From assembly GCF_000298175.1 (NCBI RefSeq), contig NZ_BAGZ01000003.1, forward strand, positions 62,001-126,000: a stretch of 64,000 bases of DNA, read 5' to 3'. The first letter of the stretch is position 1. Every line of letters begins with the position of its first letter. The stretch is from Austwickia chelonae NBRC 105200. GTDB lineage: Bacteria > Actinomycetota > Actinomycetes > Actinomycetales > Dermatophilaceae. Positions 9,280-17,352 of the stretch are shown in pieces. The notes beneath the pieces were generated by a model. The model did no database searches, was not told the DNA's origin, and saw only the letters and a list, made by a program, of their open reading frames with translations. Both the position numbers and the translations under genes were made by a program.

Positions 9280-10778
9280 GCCGAGATCTCCTCCACCAAC
9301 GCGTCGTCGGTCAGTTCGTCACCGGTCAGTTCGGCCACGATCCGTCCGCTGCGGACGACCAGCACACGGTGGCAGGTGGTGACCAGTTCGGGGATGTCGT
9401 CGGACAGGAGCAGGATGCCCACTCCTCGGCGGCTCTGTTCGTGGAGGGCCTCGACGATGTCGAACTTGCTGCCGACGTCCACGCCGACCGTCGGACCGTT
9501 GAGGATGAGTACCTGCGGCTCGCCCATCAACCATTTGGCGAGCAGCACCCGTTGGGCGTTGCCGCCGGAGAGGGCCCGCACCGGGCCGGTCAGGGAGTCG
9601 GTGGTGATCTTCAGCGAATCGACGGCCTGCTCCTGGGCGGCGCGGAGAGCGTTCCGGGAGTGGCTCTGCCCTCCGCGTCGTCCGACCCGGGTGGCGATCA
9701 GGTTGTCGCCGACGGACTGGTCGAGGAAGAGCCCCTGAGTGAGTCGGTCCTCGGGGACATAGGCGATACCGGCGTCGATGGCGTCGTTGAGGGAGCGGGG
9801 TCGGATGCGTCGTCCGGCGACCTCGATGATTCCGCGGGGTGCGGGTCTGATCCCGCTGATCCCTTCCACGATCTCGGTGCGTCCCGAGCCGAGCAGGCCG
9901 GCCACCCCGACGATCTCGCCGCGCCCCACGGTGAGGTTGACATCGGCGTAGAGCGGCTCGTGGGTCATGCCGCGGACCGACAGGGCCGGTTTGTCGCCCT
10001 GCTGTGGCGGGGGCGGCGCGGGCATCTCATCGGAGGAGCGTCCGGTCATCCGTTCGGTCAGGCTGGCGTGGCTGAAGTCCTCGGGCAGTCCTGAGGTGAC
10101 GACCCGGCCCGAGCGCATGACGGTGACCCGGTCCGCGATGGAGAAGACCTCTTGCATCTTGTGGCTGACGAAGACCATGGAGACGCCGCGTTCCTTCAGC
10201 AGGTGGACGGCGTCGAAGAGGGCGTCGACCTCTTTCCAGGTCAGTGCGGTGGTCGGTTCGTCCATGGCGATGAAGCGGGCGTCGTGGGCCATCGCCCTGG
10301 CCACCGCGCACAGCTGTCGTTCGGCGACGGTGAGCTGTTCGACCGGGACGTCCAGGGGGAGGTCCACTCCGATCTGGTCCAGTGCGGCCTCGGCGATGAG
10401 TCGGCTCTTCTTGGGGCGCATGAACATCCGCCGTTCGGCGACGAAGCCCGGCAGGGCGATGTTCTCGGCGGCGCTCAGGTTGGGCAGCAGAGAGAAGTCC
10501 TGATAGATCACTTCGATCCCCAGGCTGTGGGCCTGGGCCGTCCCGAGTCGTGCGTATTCCTGGCCGTCGATCTCGACGTGCCCGGTGACCGGACGGTGCA
10601 CGCCGCTGATCACTTTGATCAGGGTGGACTTCCCGCAGCCGTTCTCGCCGGCGAGACAGTGGACCTCGCCGGGGTGGAAGTCGACCGAGACCCCCCGCAG
10701 TGCCACCACCCCGCCGAAACGTTTCGACACGTTCACGGCCCGCACGATCGGGGCGGGGGTCGTGGCCTCGGTGCTCAC
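9276..10778 (-). CDS. ABC sugar transporter ATP-binding protein, two nucleotide-binding domains (RbsA/LsrA-like)
   Basis: 500 residues starting at GTG 10778, which has a near-perfect AGGAG six bases upstream; a longer frame to 10931 lacks family similarity. First domain: Walker A GENGCGKST (residues 44-52), LTVAERQ signature and intact Walker B FIAMDEPT. Second domain: the RbsA-type degenerate Walker A GLLGSGRTE, a full LSGGNAQR signature, but Walker B reads LILNGPTVGVD, with Asp-Glu replaced by Asn-Gly. This predicts only one fully catalytic site in the dimer, formed asymmetrically. It energises import of the sugar brought by the downstream-encoded permeases' partner lipoprotein. Confidence 0.92.
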   Translation of the reverse strand: MSTEATTPAPIVRAVNVSKRFGGVVALRGVSVDFHPGEVHCLAGENGCGKSTLIKVISGVHRPVTGHVEIDGQEYARLGTAQAHSLGIEVIYQDFSLLPNLSAAENIALPGFVAERRMFMRPKKSRLIAEAALDQIGVDLPLDVPVEQLTVAERQLCAVARAMAHDARFIAMDEPTTALTWKEVDALFDAVHLLKERGVSMVFVSHKMQEVFSIADRVTVMRSGRVVTSGLPEDFSHASLTERMTGRSSDEMPAPPPPQQGDKPALSVRGMTHEPLYADVNLTVGRGEIVGVAGLLGSGRTEIVEGISGIRPAPRGIIEVAGRRIRPRSLNDAIDAGIAYVPEDRLTQGLFLDQSVGDNLIATRVGRRGGQSHSRNALRAAQEQAVDSLKITTDSLTGPVRALSGGNAQRVLLAKWLMGEPQVLILNGPTVGVDVGSKFDIVEALHEQSRRGVGILLLSDDIPELVTTCHRVLVVRSGRIVAELTGDELTDDALVEEISA

Positions 10779-10943
10779 TGTGGTCTCCTGCCGGTCGACT
10801 CCTCCGCTTCGGCGCTGGCCGCCGGGGAGGATCGTGGGGAACGGATGATCGGCCGCACCCGGGCCTTCGGCGAGGGAGGGGAAGGGTGGTCCCGGGCGCG
10901 GCCGTACGGGGCGGGCGTGTAGGGCGTCCACCCCGCAGGGACG

Positions 10944-11987
10944 TCAGAAGTCGTACTTCATGACGTCGTCCTTGGTCGCCGAGAGCGCGGCGTCTCCGAG
11001 AAAGACCAGCGGGTTGTCCTTCGACTGCCGCAGTCGGCGGTATCCCTCTACGCCGAGGTCCTCCCCGTCCGAGAGTTTCTTTCCTTCGGCGAGCAGCTGG
11101 GTGGCTTTCATCACGGCTTTCCCGGCTCTGGCAGGGTCCCAGAAGTAGATCGCGTCGATGGCGCCGTCGGCCAGGAAATGCTTGGTCTCCGAGGGGACCC
11201 CGGTGCCGTGGACGCAGGTCTCGTGGTTGAGTCCGGCCTCCGAGACGGCCCGGGCGATCCCGACGACATCCTGGCTGGAGGCACCGGAGAATCCTTTGAG
11301 TCGGGGGTGGGTCTGCAGGAGATGTTTGGCTTTGACGTAGGCGACCTCTGCGCTGTCCATGCTCTCCACGGGTTCGCCGAGGCGTTCCATCGCGGGGAAG
11401 GCGGATCGTTGTTCGTCGGCGACGGCCTTGGCCCAGGCCATGTGCGAGGTCGCGGTGAGTTTGCCGACGAACTGGACATACTGACCTTCGCCCTTCATGC
11501 AGGCGGCCAGGCCGGTGAGGATCTTCCGGCCGTAGTCGGCGTTGTCGAAGGCTTCGACGTCGGCGTCCGGGCTGGTCAGTTGGGGTGCTTCGTGGGTGAC
11601 GACGCGGATGCCCGCACCGCGGGCCTGTTTCACCACGGCGTCGACGGCCTGGGGGTCGGAGGGGATGATGCCCATCCCGGCCGGGCGTTGGGCGATCAGG
11701 CCTTGGATGAGGGAGGCCTGCTGCTCGGGGCTGTCGGTCGCCGGACCGGCCTGGGTGACCTTGCGCCCCGATGTCGTGCCGAAGTCCTCGACGCCGATCT
11801 TCATCCGGTCGAACCAGGCGATGCCGGTGAGTTTCACCACGTTGACATAGGCGCCTTGGTCGACGCCCTCGGCGGCGGGCGCGCGGCCTCCCCCGGGCCG
11901 TCCGGCGCGGTCGGCGTCGATCGACCCGCAGGCGGACAGCGGGAGACACAGGAGCAGCGCGGCAGCCACGACAGGTGAAAGGCGCAT
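10944..11987 (-). CDS. Sugar-binding lipoprotein of the ABC importer (LsrB/RhaS-like periplasmic binding fold)
   Basis: 347 residues. Signal peptide with lipobox LPLSAC, Cys20 being the lipidation site; start chosen at MRLSPVV because GGGGAGGAAAC lies directly upstream. The mature part is a periplasmic-binding-protein family 1 fold; segments such as KLTGIAWFDRMKIGVEDF, IIPSDPQAVDAVVKQARGAGI and YFWDPARAGKAVMKA resemble the AI-2/rhamnose-binding branch. It is the first gene of the operon and is divergent from the DeoR-family gene. The ligand is unknown; no LsrF/LsrG or isomerase gene accompanies the set, so an AI-2 role is only one option. Confidence 0.85.
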   Translation of the reverse strand: MRLSPVVAAALLLCLPLSACGSIDADRAGRPGGGRAPAAEGVDQGAYVNVVKLTGIAWFDRMKIGVEDFGTTSGRKVTQAGPATDSPEQQASLIQGLIAQRPAGMGIIPSDPQAVDAVVKQARGAGIRVVTHEAPQLTSPDADVEAFDNADYGRKILTGLAACMKGEGQYVQFVGKLTATSHMAWAKAVADEQRSAFPAMERLGEPVESMDSAEVAYVKAKHLLQTHPRLKGFSGASSQDVVGIARAVSEAGLNHETCVHGTGVPSETKHFLADGAIDAIYFWDPARAGKAVMKATQLLAEGKKLSDGEDLGVEGYRRLRQSKDNPLVFLGDAALSATKDDVMKYDF

Positions 11988-12230
11988 GTTTCCTCCCCCT
12001 CGAGAACGGCGCACTGCGACCACACGGTCCAAGGCACAAGATGCACGAAAACGTGCACCGCGGTTAAAAGGTCTCGCACGGGCGGGGGGCTGTCAAGTCC
12101 CTTGACGCGCTTCCTTGCTCCGTCCGGACACCTCGCCGACACGCCCCGGCCCAGGTCCCCTAACCAGGCAGCTCGGCCCGTCGTGCGTACCGTGGACGCA
12201 GGACGAAACCACCGGACGGGGAGGACCGGG
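11988..12230. promoter_or_regulatory. Divergent promoter region between the sugar operon and its DeoR-family regulator
   Basis: This 243-bp region must contain the promoters of both the binding-protein operon (left) and the regulator (right). A relatively AT-rich patch (GGTTAAAAGGTC, about 12061-12073) lies beside a perfect palindrome described separately. The regulator start is preceded by GGGGAGGACCGGG. Confidence 0.6.
12042..12057. promoter_or_regulatory. Perfect inverted repeat, candidate operator of the DeoR-family regulator
   Basis: TGCACG-AAAA-CGTGCA, a perfect 6+6 palindrome with a 4-base centre. It is 55 bp upstream of the binding-protein start and 174 bp upstream of the regulator start, the expected place for an operator controlling the sugar operon. 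Confidence 0.6.
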
Positions 12231-13004
12231 ATGAGACTCAACGACCGGCAACGGATGATCCTGGGACGGCTGCGCTCCGGCGAGTACATGGAGGTCAAGG
12301 TCCTCGCCGGCCACCTCGAGGTGGACACCTCCACCATTCGCCGCGACCTGCAGGCCCTCGCCCGGGCGGATCTCGTCGAACGGCTCCACGGCGGCGTACG
12401 GATCAGACCCGAGGCCGACCCGCGCCGCGCCGAGAGCACCGACCCGGCCCGGGAACAACGACGACACGCCTCCGTCGCCCGTACCGTCCGCGGGCTCCTC
12501 ACCCCGGGCCAGTGCCTCGCCCTGAGCGGCGGCCCCGTCAGCGAAGCGCTCCTCCCCCTGCTCCTGGACCTCGAGGAGCTCACCGTCGTCACCAACGACC
12601 TGCGTACTGCGGACATCCTGGCCCGGCAGGCGACCTTCCGGGTCCATATCGCGGGAGGTGAGCTCCGCGAGGGAAACGGACCGCTCGTGACCTCCGGCCC
12701 GGCCACCGCCGACTTCTTCGCCGATCACCCCACCGACTGGGCCCTGGTCGAGGTCGACGGCATCCACCCCGACTCCGGGTACACGACCACCGTCCCCGGG
12801 CGGGTCTCGGCCCAACGCGGGATGCTCCGGGCGGGCCGACAACGATGTGTCCTCGCCACCGGTTCGGCCTTCGGCGCCCGCCACGCAGGCTTCATCGCCC
12901 CGCTCGCCGAGGCCGATCTCGTCGTGACGGACCGCCCCCCGCAGGATCCTCGTCCGTTCCCCGCCGGATTACGGATGCTCACCGCCGAGGACGATCCACG
13001 CTGA
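12231..13004 (+). CDS. DeoR-family transcriptional regulator of the adjacent sugar operon
   Basis: 257 residues. N-terminal winged helix of the DeoR class (about residues 5-60): RQRMILGRLRSGEYMEV and the recognition helix region VDTSTIRRDLQALARADLV, then the linker LHGGVRI. The C-terminal DeoRC effector domain shows LALSGGPVSEALLPLL, LTVVTNDLRTA, HIAGGELREGNG and the late FGARHAGFIAPLAEADLVVTD. Such repressors usually sense a phosphorylated sugar, which the FGGY kinase could make. The chosen start follows GGGGAGG; an upstream extension to 12102 is arginine/proline-rich and unsupported. Divergent from the transporter operon. Confidence 0.9.
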   Translation: MRLNDRQRMILGRLRSGEYMEVKVLAGHLEVDTSTIRRDLQALARADLVERLHGGVRIRPEADPRRAESTDPAREQRRHASVARTVRGLLTPGQCLALSGGPVSEALLPLLLDLEELTVVTNDLRTADILARQATFRVHIAGGELREGNGPLVTSGPATADFFADHPTDWALVEVDGIHPDSGYTTTVPGRVSAQRGMLRAGRQRCVLATGSAFGARHAGFIAPLAEADLVVTDRPPQDPRPFPAGLRMLTAEDDPR

Positions 13005-13055
13005 TCCGGCACGGCGGAAGAGCCGGCGTCTCCCGACGGCCGGCCCCGGAACCGC

Positions 13056-13814
13056 TCAGGTCTGCGCCGGCAGCACGCCCAGGACGGTCAACTGTTCCCG
13101 CGGCCCCGGAGCCCAGTCGAGCTGCCCGGCCCGGGAGAGCTCCACCCAGGCCGCCTCTGCCGTCGTGCCGCCGAGGTCATGCACCACGGGACGGACCGGC
13201 CGGAGGCAGCTACCCCGGTACACCAGTCGTACGGCGTGGAAGTCCTCCAGGACGCCCGTCGGCGAACGGCCCACCCAGTGGGCGCTCTGCACGAAGGCCA
13301 GCTCACCCACCTGGACATCTTGCCCGGTCTCCTCGAAGGCTTCCCGGGCCGCGGCCTCGGCAGGTTCCTCCCCCGGGTCGAGTCCTCCGCCGGGCAGGCC
13401 CCACGAGCCTTCCCAGCGCACCACCGTCCCCGAGTAGCGGGCGGCGAGCACCGACCTCCCCCCGGGGCCGATGCCCTGCAGAAGGTCGGCAACCACCAGC
13501 ACGGCCGCCGAAACCCGCTGCCGGCGTACGACATCCACTTTCTCGACATCTGTCGCCCCCGCGGCCGGGCCCAGCTCACGCCACGGAGTCGGCGGGGAAC
13601 ACGACGCGGCCGCCCGCACGGAGAACTCCACCAGCACGTCCGCCCCGAGCCGGATCGCCCGCAGCGGACGCTCCACCCGCCACCCCAGACGGATCAGCAG
13701 ATCCTCCGGATCCTGGCCGTGCCGCAGACGGGCGAGGACGACCTCCTCCGGGCCGCACCGGGCCCGCACCACGATCCCCGCGGCGGCCGTCGACGGACCC
13801 GACACCGGATTCAC
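13056..13814 (-). CDS. Nudix hydrolase with an unassigned N-terminal extension
   Basis: 252 residues if started at GTG 13814, which overlaps the TGA of the glycosyltransferase (GTGA). The Nudix box follows GLPGGG: G-x5-E-x7-REAFEETGQ, with both catalytic glutamates intact. The Nudix domain fills roughly residues 110-250; the first ~105 residues (RARCGPEEVVLARLRHGQDPEDLLIRLGW) are not recognised. The substrate cannot be deduced from sequence; nucleoside diphosphate derivatives are usual, and the coupling to a glycosyltransferase would fit a nucleotide-sugar. The exact start is uncertain because no ribosome-binding site is clear. Confidence 0.8.
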   Translation of the reverse strand: MNPVSGPSTAAAGIVVRARCGPEEVVLARLRHGQDPEDLLIRLGWRVERPLRAIRLGADVLVEFSVRAAASCSPPTPWRELGPAAGATDVEKVDVVRRQRVSAAVLVVADLLQGIGPGGRSVLAARYSGTVVRWEGSWGLPGGGLDPGEEPAEAAAREAFEETGQDVQVGELAFVQSAHWVGRSPTGVLEDFHAVRLVYRGSCLRPVRPVVHDLGGTTAEAAWVELSRAGQLDWAPGPREQLTVLGVLPAQT

Positions 13815-14974
13815 CGACCGGCCAGGGACAACCCACGCAAGGTGGCAGCCCGGCGATATTCCTCGATGGTCAGCTCGACGACCCTCGGCCAGTCGTGCTC
13901 GGGGGGACAGGTCATGTTGTGATGCCACATGCTCTCCCGCAGGTCGTGGTCCGAGAGCAGCCGGGCCATTCCCTCGGCCATGCCGTCGTCGTCCACGGCC
14001 AGGCAGCCGTTCACCCCGTCCTCGATGAACTCCACGCACCCGCTGGTGGCCCGGCCCACCACCGGGAGGCCCACGCAACGCGCCTCCAGCGCGGCGATAC
14101 CGAAGGACTCCAGCTTCGCCGGCGAGGCGTAGATATGGCTGTTGCGGTAGAGGTTCAACAGTTCCGGCCGGCTGACCCGGCCGGGCAGATCAACCCAGTC
14201 GGTCATGCCGAAACGCTTCACATAGGCCCGCACCAGAGGCCCTTGGCGTCCCTCGCCCAGGATGGTCACCCGGAAGGGGACCTCGGGGATCATCTCCCGC
14301 ACCCGCCGCATCACCTGCAGGAAGGGCAACGGACGTTTCCGGTTGGCCAGACGCATCGCCGAGACCACCTGGAGTTCACCCTCCCGGGACGGCGGATGCA
14401 GGGCAGCCTGGTCCGAGGGCTCCCGCCACCAGGTCGAGGCGTCGATGCCATTGGGCAGGACATGGCAGGTGCCCCACGGGCCCAACGCCCGCTGCACCGG
14501 CCCGGCGGCCACCCGGGAGACGGCATTCATCGCGACCCCGCAGCGTGCCCACATCCGGGCGATCTGGCTGATGTGGAAGAGCGGCTCGGCCGGCCCGAGC
14601 ATGCAATGCCAGGTCATGGAGACCGGCAACCCCAGTTGCAGGGCCACCCGGGTGCAGTCCACGGTGAACGGGCTGGTGATACCCATGTGTACGTGGGCGA
14701 CGTCGAAGGACCCCGCAGCGAGCCGACGCTTCGTCTCCGGCGCGGCCAGAGGGTTCATCGGCAGCCGCCCGGGCAGCTCGATGCCCATCCGGTGGATCGG
14801 CAGACCGTCCACGACCTCGACCACGCCCCCGCGCTCGTCGTGGTCGCCGAGGGTAGCGGTGAACACTTCCACCTCGTGCCCCGCCGCCAACAGGTGGTAT
14901 GCGAGATCACGGACCTGGACCTCGATCCCACCCAGACGCGGCAGGTAGCAGTCGGACAAGAGGGCGATCTTCAC
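13811..14974 (-). CDS. Family 4 (GT-B) glycosyltransferase
   Basis: 387 residues from GTG 14974 (reads as MKIALLSDCYLPRLGGIEVQV), a TTG three codons earlier being the alternative. GT4 features: the N-terminal LGGIEVQVRDLAYHLLAAGHEV acceptor-side glycine loop, VAHVHMG, LPNGID, and the donor-side E-x7-E region SPAKLESFGIAALEARCVGLPVV with both glutamates. The fold matches MshA/PimB-type glycosyltransferases using nucleotide-activated sugars at the cytoplasmic face of the membrane. It is divergent from a PIG-L deacetylase gene, a combination reminiscent of MshA/MshB or of glycolipid assembly, but substrate identity is open. Confidence 0.88.
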   Translation of the reverse strand: MKIALLSDCYLPRLGGIEVQVRDLAYHLLAAGHEVEVFTATLGDHDERGGVVEVVDGLPIHRMGIELPGRLPMNPLAAPETKRRLAAGSFDVAHVHMGITSPFTVDCTRVALQLGLPVSMTWHCMLGPAEPLFHISQIARMWARCGVAMNAVSRVAAGPVQRALGPWGTCHVLPNGIDASTWWREPSDQAALHPPSREGELQVVSAMRLANRKRPLPFLQVMRRVREMIPEVPFRVTILGEGRQGPLVRAYVKRFGMTDWVDLPGRVSRPELLNLYRNSHIYASPAKLESFGIAALEARCVGLPVVGRATSGCVEFIEDGVNGCLAVDDDGMAEGMARLLSDHDLRESMWHHNMTCPPEHDWPRVVELTIEEYRRAATLRGLSLAGR

Positions 14975-15158
14975 AATGCCCAAGGATCACACATTCACCC
15001 GGCCGAACAGGAGCCAGCGCTCGCAAAATCAACCAAAAAGCCACTATGTCCCGCACATCGGGTGACCGGCAGGTGAACCGACCGGAGAACCGGACCTGCG
15101 GACACCCCGAGGGCACCGGAGATGTCCGGCCTGCCCGCCGTCCGCCATCATCGTCACC

Positions 15159-16040
15159 ATGAGTCACACTCTGGTCGCCTTCAATGCACACCCCGACGAC
15201 GAGGCCCTCCTCGAGGCGGGCACACTCGCCGAGGCGGCCTCGCGAGGGCACCGGGTGGTGCTCGTCGTGGCCACCGACGGCGATCAGGGGCTCACCTCGC
15301 AGGGCTACCGGGGTGGCGACGGACGTACGCTCGGTGAGCGTCGACTGGACGAGTTGAGGGCCAGCGCGGCTGCCCTGGGAGTGGCCGAGGTCGTCCATCT
15401 GGGTTATGCCGATTCCGGGATGACCGGTGAGATCCCGCCGGATCCGCCGGGGCGGGAACGTTTCCTACGGGCCGACCCGCAGGAGGTGACCGACCGGCTC
15501 GTCGAGATCCTGCGGGCCGAGCAGGCGAAGGTGCTGCTCGGTTATGACGCCAACGGCGGGTACGGTCACCGGGATCATGTGCGGGTGCACGAGGTGGCAC
15601 GTCGGGCCGCGCTGCTCGCCGGGACGCCTCGACTGTTGGAGGCCACGGTCCCCCGTGAGGTGATCGCCCGGTCGGTGGAGCTCGTGGGGAAGGTGTACCG
15701 CTTTCCGTCGGACTTCGACCCGACGGTCTTCCGTCGTTCCTATTCACCGCGGGAGGAGATCACCTTCCGGGTCGACGTCCGTCGGCATATCGCGGCCAAG
15801 CGGGCGTCGATGGCTGCGCATGCCTCGCAGGCGGCGGCGGACGACGGGGCGGATCGCACCTTGGCGGCTTTCCTCCGGCTGCCGGGCCCGCTCTATACCC
15901 TGGCCTTCGGTCGGGAGTGGTTCGCCGATGCGTCCGGTCTGGCGCCCGGGGAGTCTGTTCGTCGACGACGCACCACGAGATATCCGACCTTCCGGACATC
16001 TGCGGGTACTCTCGAGAAGGATGTCTTCGTGGGTCTGTGA
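15159..16040 (+). CDS. PIG-L/LmbE-family N-acetyl-sugar deacetylase
   Basis: 293 residues. The zinc-binding signature AHPDDE is at residues 10-15, right after the first strand, with the later YGHRDHVRVHEVA segment supplying the remaining histidine ligand. The family removes acetyl groups from GlcNAc-containing molecules (MshB, Mca, PIG-L, LmbE). It has ATDGDQG after the second strand, as in MshB/Mca. It is divergent from a GT4 gene and followed after 77 bp by a YbhN-like membrane protein. MshB itself, a mycothiol conjugate amidase, or a glycolipid deacetylase are all possible. Confidence 0.87.
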   Translation: MSHTLVAFNAHPDDEALLEAGTLAEAASRGHRVVLVVATDGDQGLTSQGYRGGDGRTLGERRLDELRASAAALGVAEVVHLGYADSGMTGEIPPDPPGRERFLRADPQEVTDRLVEILRAEQAKVLLGYDANGGYGHRDHVRVHEVARRAALLAGTPRLLEATVPREVIARSVELVGKVYRFPSDFDPTVFRRSYSPREEITFRVDVRRHIAAKRASMAAHASQAAADDGADRTLAAFLRLPGPLYTLAFGREWFADASGLAPGESVRRRRTTRYPTFRTSAGTLEKDVFVGL

Positions 16041-16117
16041 CCCGTTGCCCGTCACCGCTTCGGCGACTTCGCCCGTTCACGGCCGACGCCGATACACCGT
16101 CCTGATCGGGGGGTCCT

Positions 16118-17260
16118 GTGGAGCACGCTGAACCGGCGAAAGACACCGGCCCCGGAGCCGTCCCCTCGTCCGGGCCGGGGAGGTCGAAGACCTCGGACCG
16201 GATCACCCGACTGGTGCAGGTCGTCGTCGGGATCGGCGCGGCGACCTTCCTGCTGGGGTGGGTGCTGCCCTGGATCACCCACACCTCGTGGGCCCAGATC
16301 GTCGCCGAGCTCCAGCGGCTCGGCTGGGCGAAGGCCTTCTTCCTGTTCATGTTGATGATGGGTGGGCTGTACTCCTACACCTTCACCTTGTCCGCGTCAT
16401 TGCCGGGGCTGCGGCACACGCCTGCACTCATCGTGAACCTGTGCGGTTCGGGGGTCTCCAATGCGATGCCCGGCGGAGGTGCCATGGGTGTCGCAGCCCA
16501 GTACGCGATCTTCCGTTCCTGGGGATTCAGCCACCGCAATATCGGCACATCGCTGATCATCACGACCATCTGGAACCTGCTGGTCAGAGCGATGCTGCCG
16601 ATGGTCGCCATCCTGTGGTTGCTGGCCGACGGCGCGACCGACCTGCCGCATCTGATCGTGGTCGGGGGGTGGGGCGCGGTCGCGGTGGCCGCGGTCATGA
16701 TCTCCCTGGCCGTCGGGATCATCGCCTCCGACAAGGGCGCTCACCGGATCGGACGTGCGCTGGACCGGGTGGTGAAGCCGGCGCTGCGGTTGTTCCGGAA
16801 GGAATATCACCAGGATGTGGAGGCCCTGGCCGTCGACATGCGTTCCAGGGTGATCGACGTGATCCGGCCGGGGTGGCTCCGGCTGACCTTCGGCATCGCC
16901 GGCTTCCTCGGGATCTACTTCTTCCTCTTCCGCGAGTGCATGACGGCTTTCGGGATCGACCTGCCCTGGTCGCAGGCTTTCGCCTGTTATGCGCTCTCCC
17001 GGATGCTCACGATGGTCCCGGTCACTCCCGGGGGTATCGGGGTGACCGAGCTCGCGGCGGGTCTGATGATCGCCTTCGGGGCCGACCATGCAGCTGCTGC
17101 GGCGGCGGTGGTGCTCTTCGCGATCTACAGCCACATCCTGGAGATCCCGTTGGGTCTGTTGTCCGCGGGTGCGTGGACGGCGACCAGGCGTCACTACCAC
17201 GTCGGCCAGCAGGACGATCCGGACGATCTGCCGCCCGGTCGTCTGCCGGCCTTCCACTGA
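16118..17260 (+). CDS. YbhN/UPF0104-type integral membrane protein (lysylphosphatidylglycerol synthase TM-domain family)
   Basis: 380 residues, GTG start. About eight membrane helices; hallmark regions of the family are CGSGVSNAMPGGGAMGVAAQ and VPVTPGGIGVTELAAGLMIAFG near the end (the conserved PGGxGxxE). These proteins correspond to the flippase half of MprF without the synthetase and are thought to move lipids across the membrane. The context (GT4 and PIG-L genes just upstream) would fit export of a glycolipid, which is inference. A strong bidirectional hairpin follows. Confidence 0.85.
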   Translation: MEHAEPAKDTGPGAVPSSGPGRSKTSDRITRLVQVVVGIGAATFLLGWVLPWITHTSWAQIVAELQRLGWAKAFFLFMLMMGGLYSYTFTLSASLPGLRHTPALIVNLCGSGVSNAMPGGGAMGVAAQYAIFRSWGFSHRNIGTSLIITTIWNLLVRAMLPMVAILWLLADGATDLPHLIVVGGWGAVAVAAVMISLAVGIIASDKGAHRIGRALDRVVKPALRLFRKEYHQDVEALAVDMRSRVIDVIRPGWLRLTFGIAGFLGIYFFLFRECMTAFGIDLPWSQAFACYALSRMLTMVPVTPGGIGVTELAAGLMIAFGADHAAAAAAVVLFAIYSHILEIPLGLLSAGAWTATRRHYHVGQQDDPDDLPPGRLPAFH

Positions 17261-17271
17261 GCCGATATGCC

Positions 17272-17313
17272 GTCGTGGGCCGCCCCGTCGGGATGGACGG
17301 GGCGGCCCACGAC
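17272..17313. terminator. Bidirectional terminator hairpin between the YbhN-like gene and gatD
   Basis: A perfect 17-bp stem (17272-17288 with 17297-17313; arm GTCGTGGGCCGCCCCGT) and an 8-base loop, between two convergent genes. No U tract follows, as is common in high-GC actinobacteria. Confidence 0.8.
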
Positions 17314-17352
17314 AGGCGGGGGATCTACCGGACGGTGGCTGTCCGTGCCCGG

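Noticed and set aside
5623-12032. Assigning the ABC operon as an AI-2 (Lsr) system
   Set aside because: The binding protein has some resemblance to LsrB, but lsrF and lsrG are missing and the kinase resembles xylulokinases; evidence is insufficient.
10027-12039. 670-codon minus-strand frame across the binding protein and ATPase genes
   Set aside because: Arg/Pro/Gly-rich shadow in a third frame of two genes with strong family motifs.
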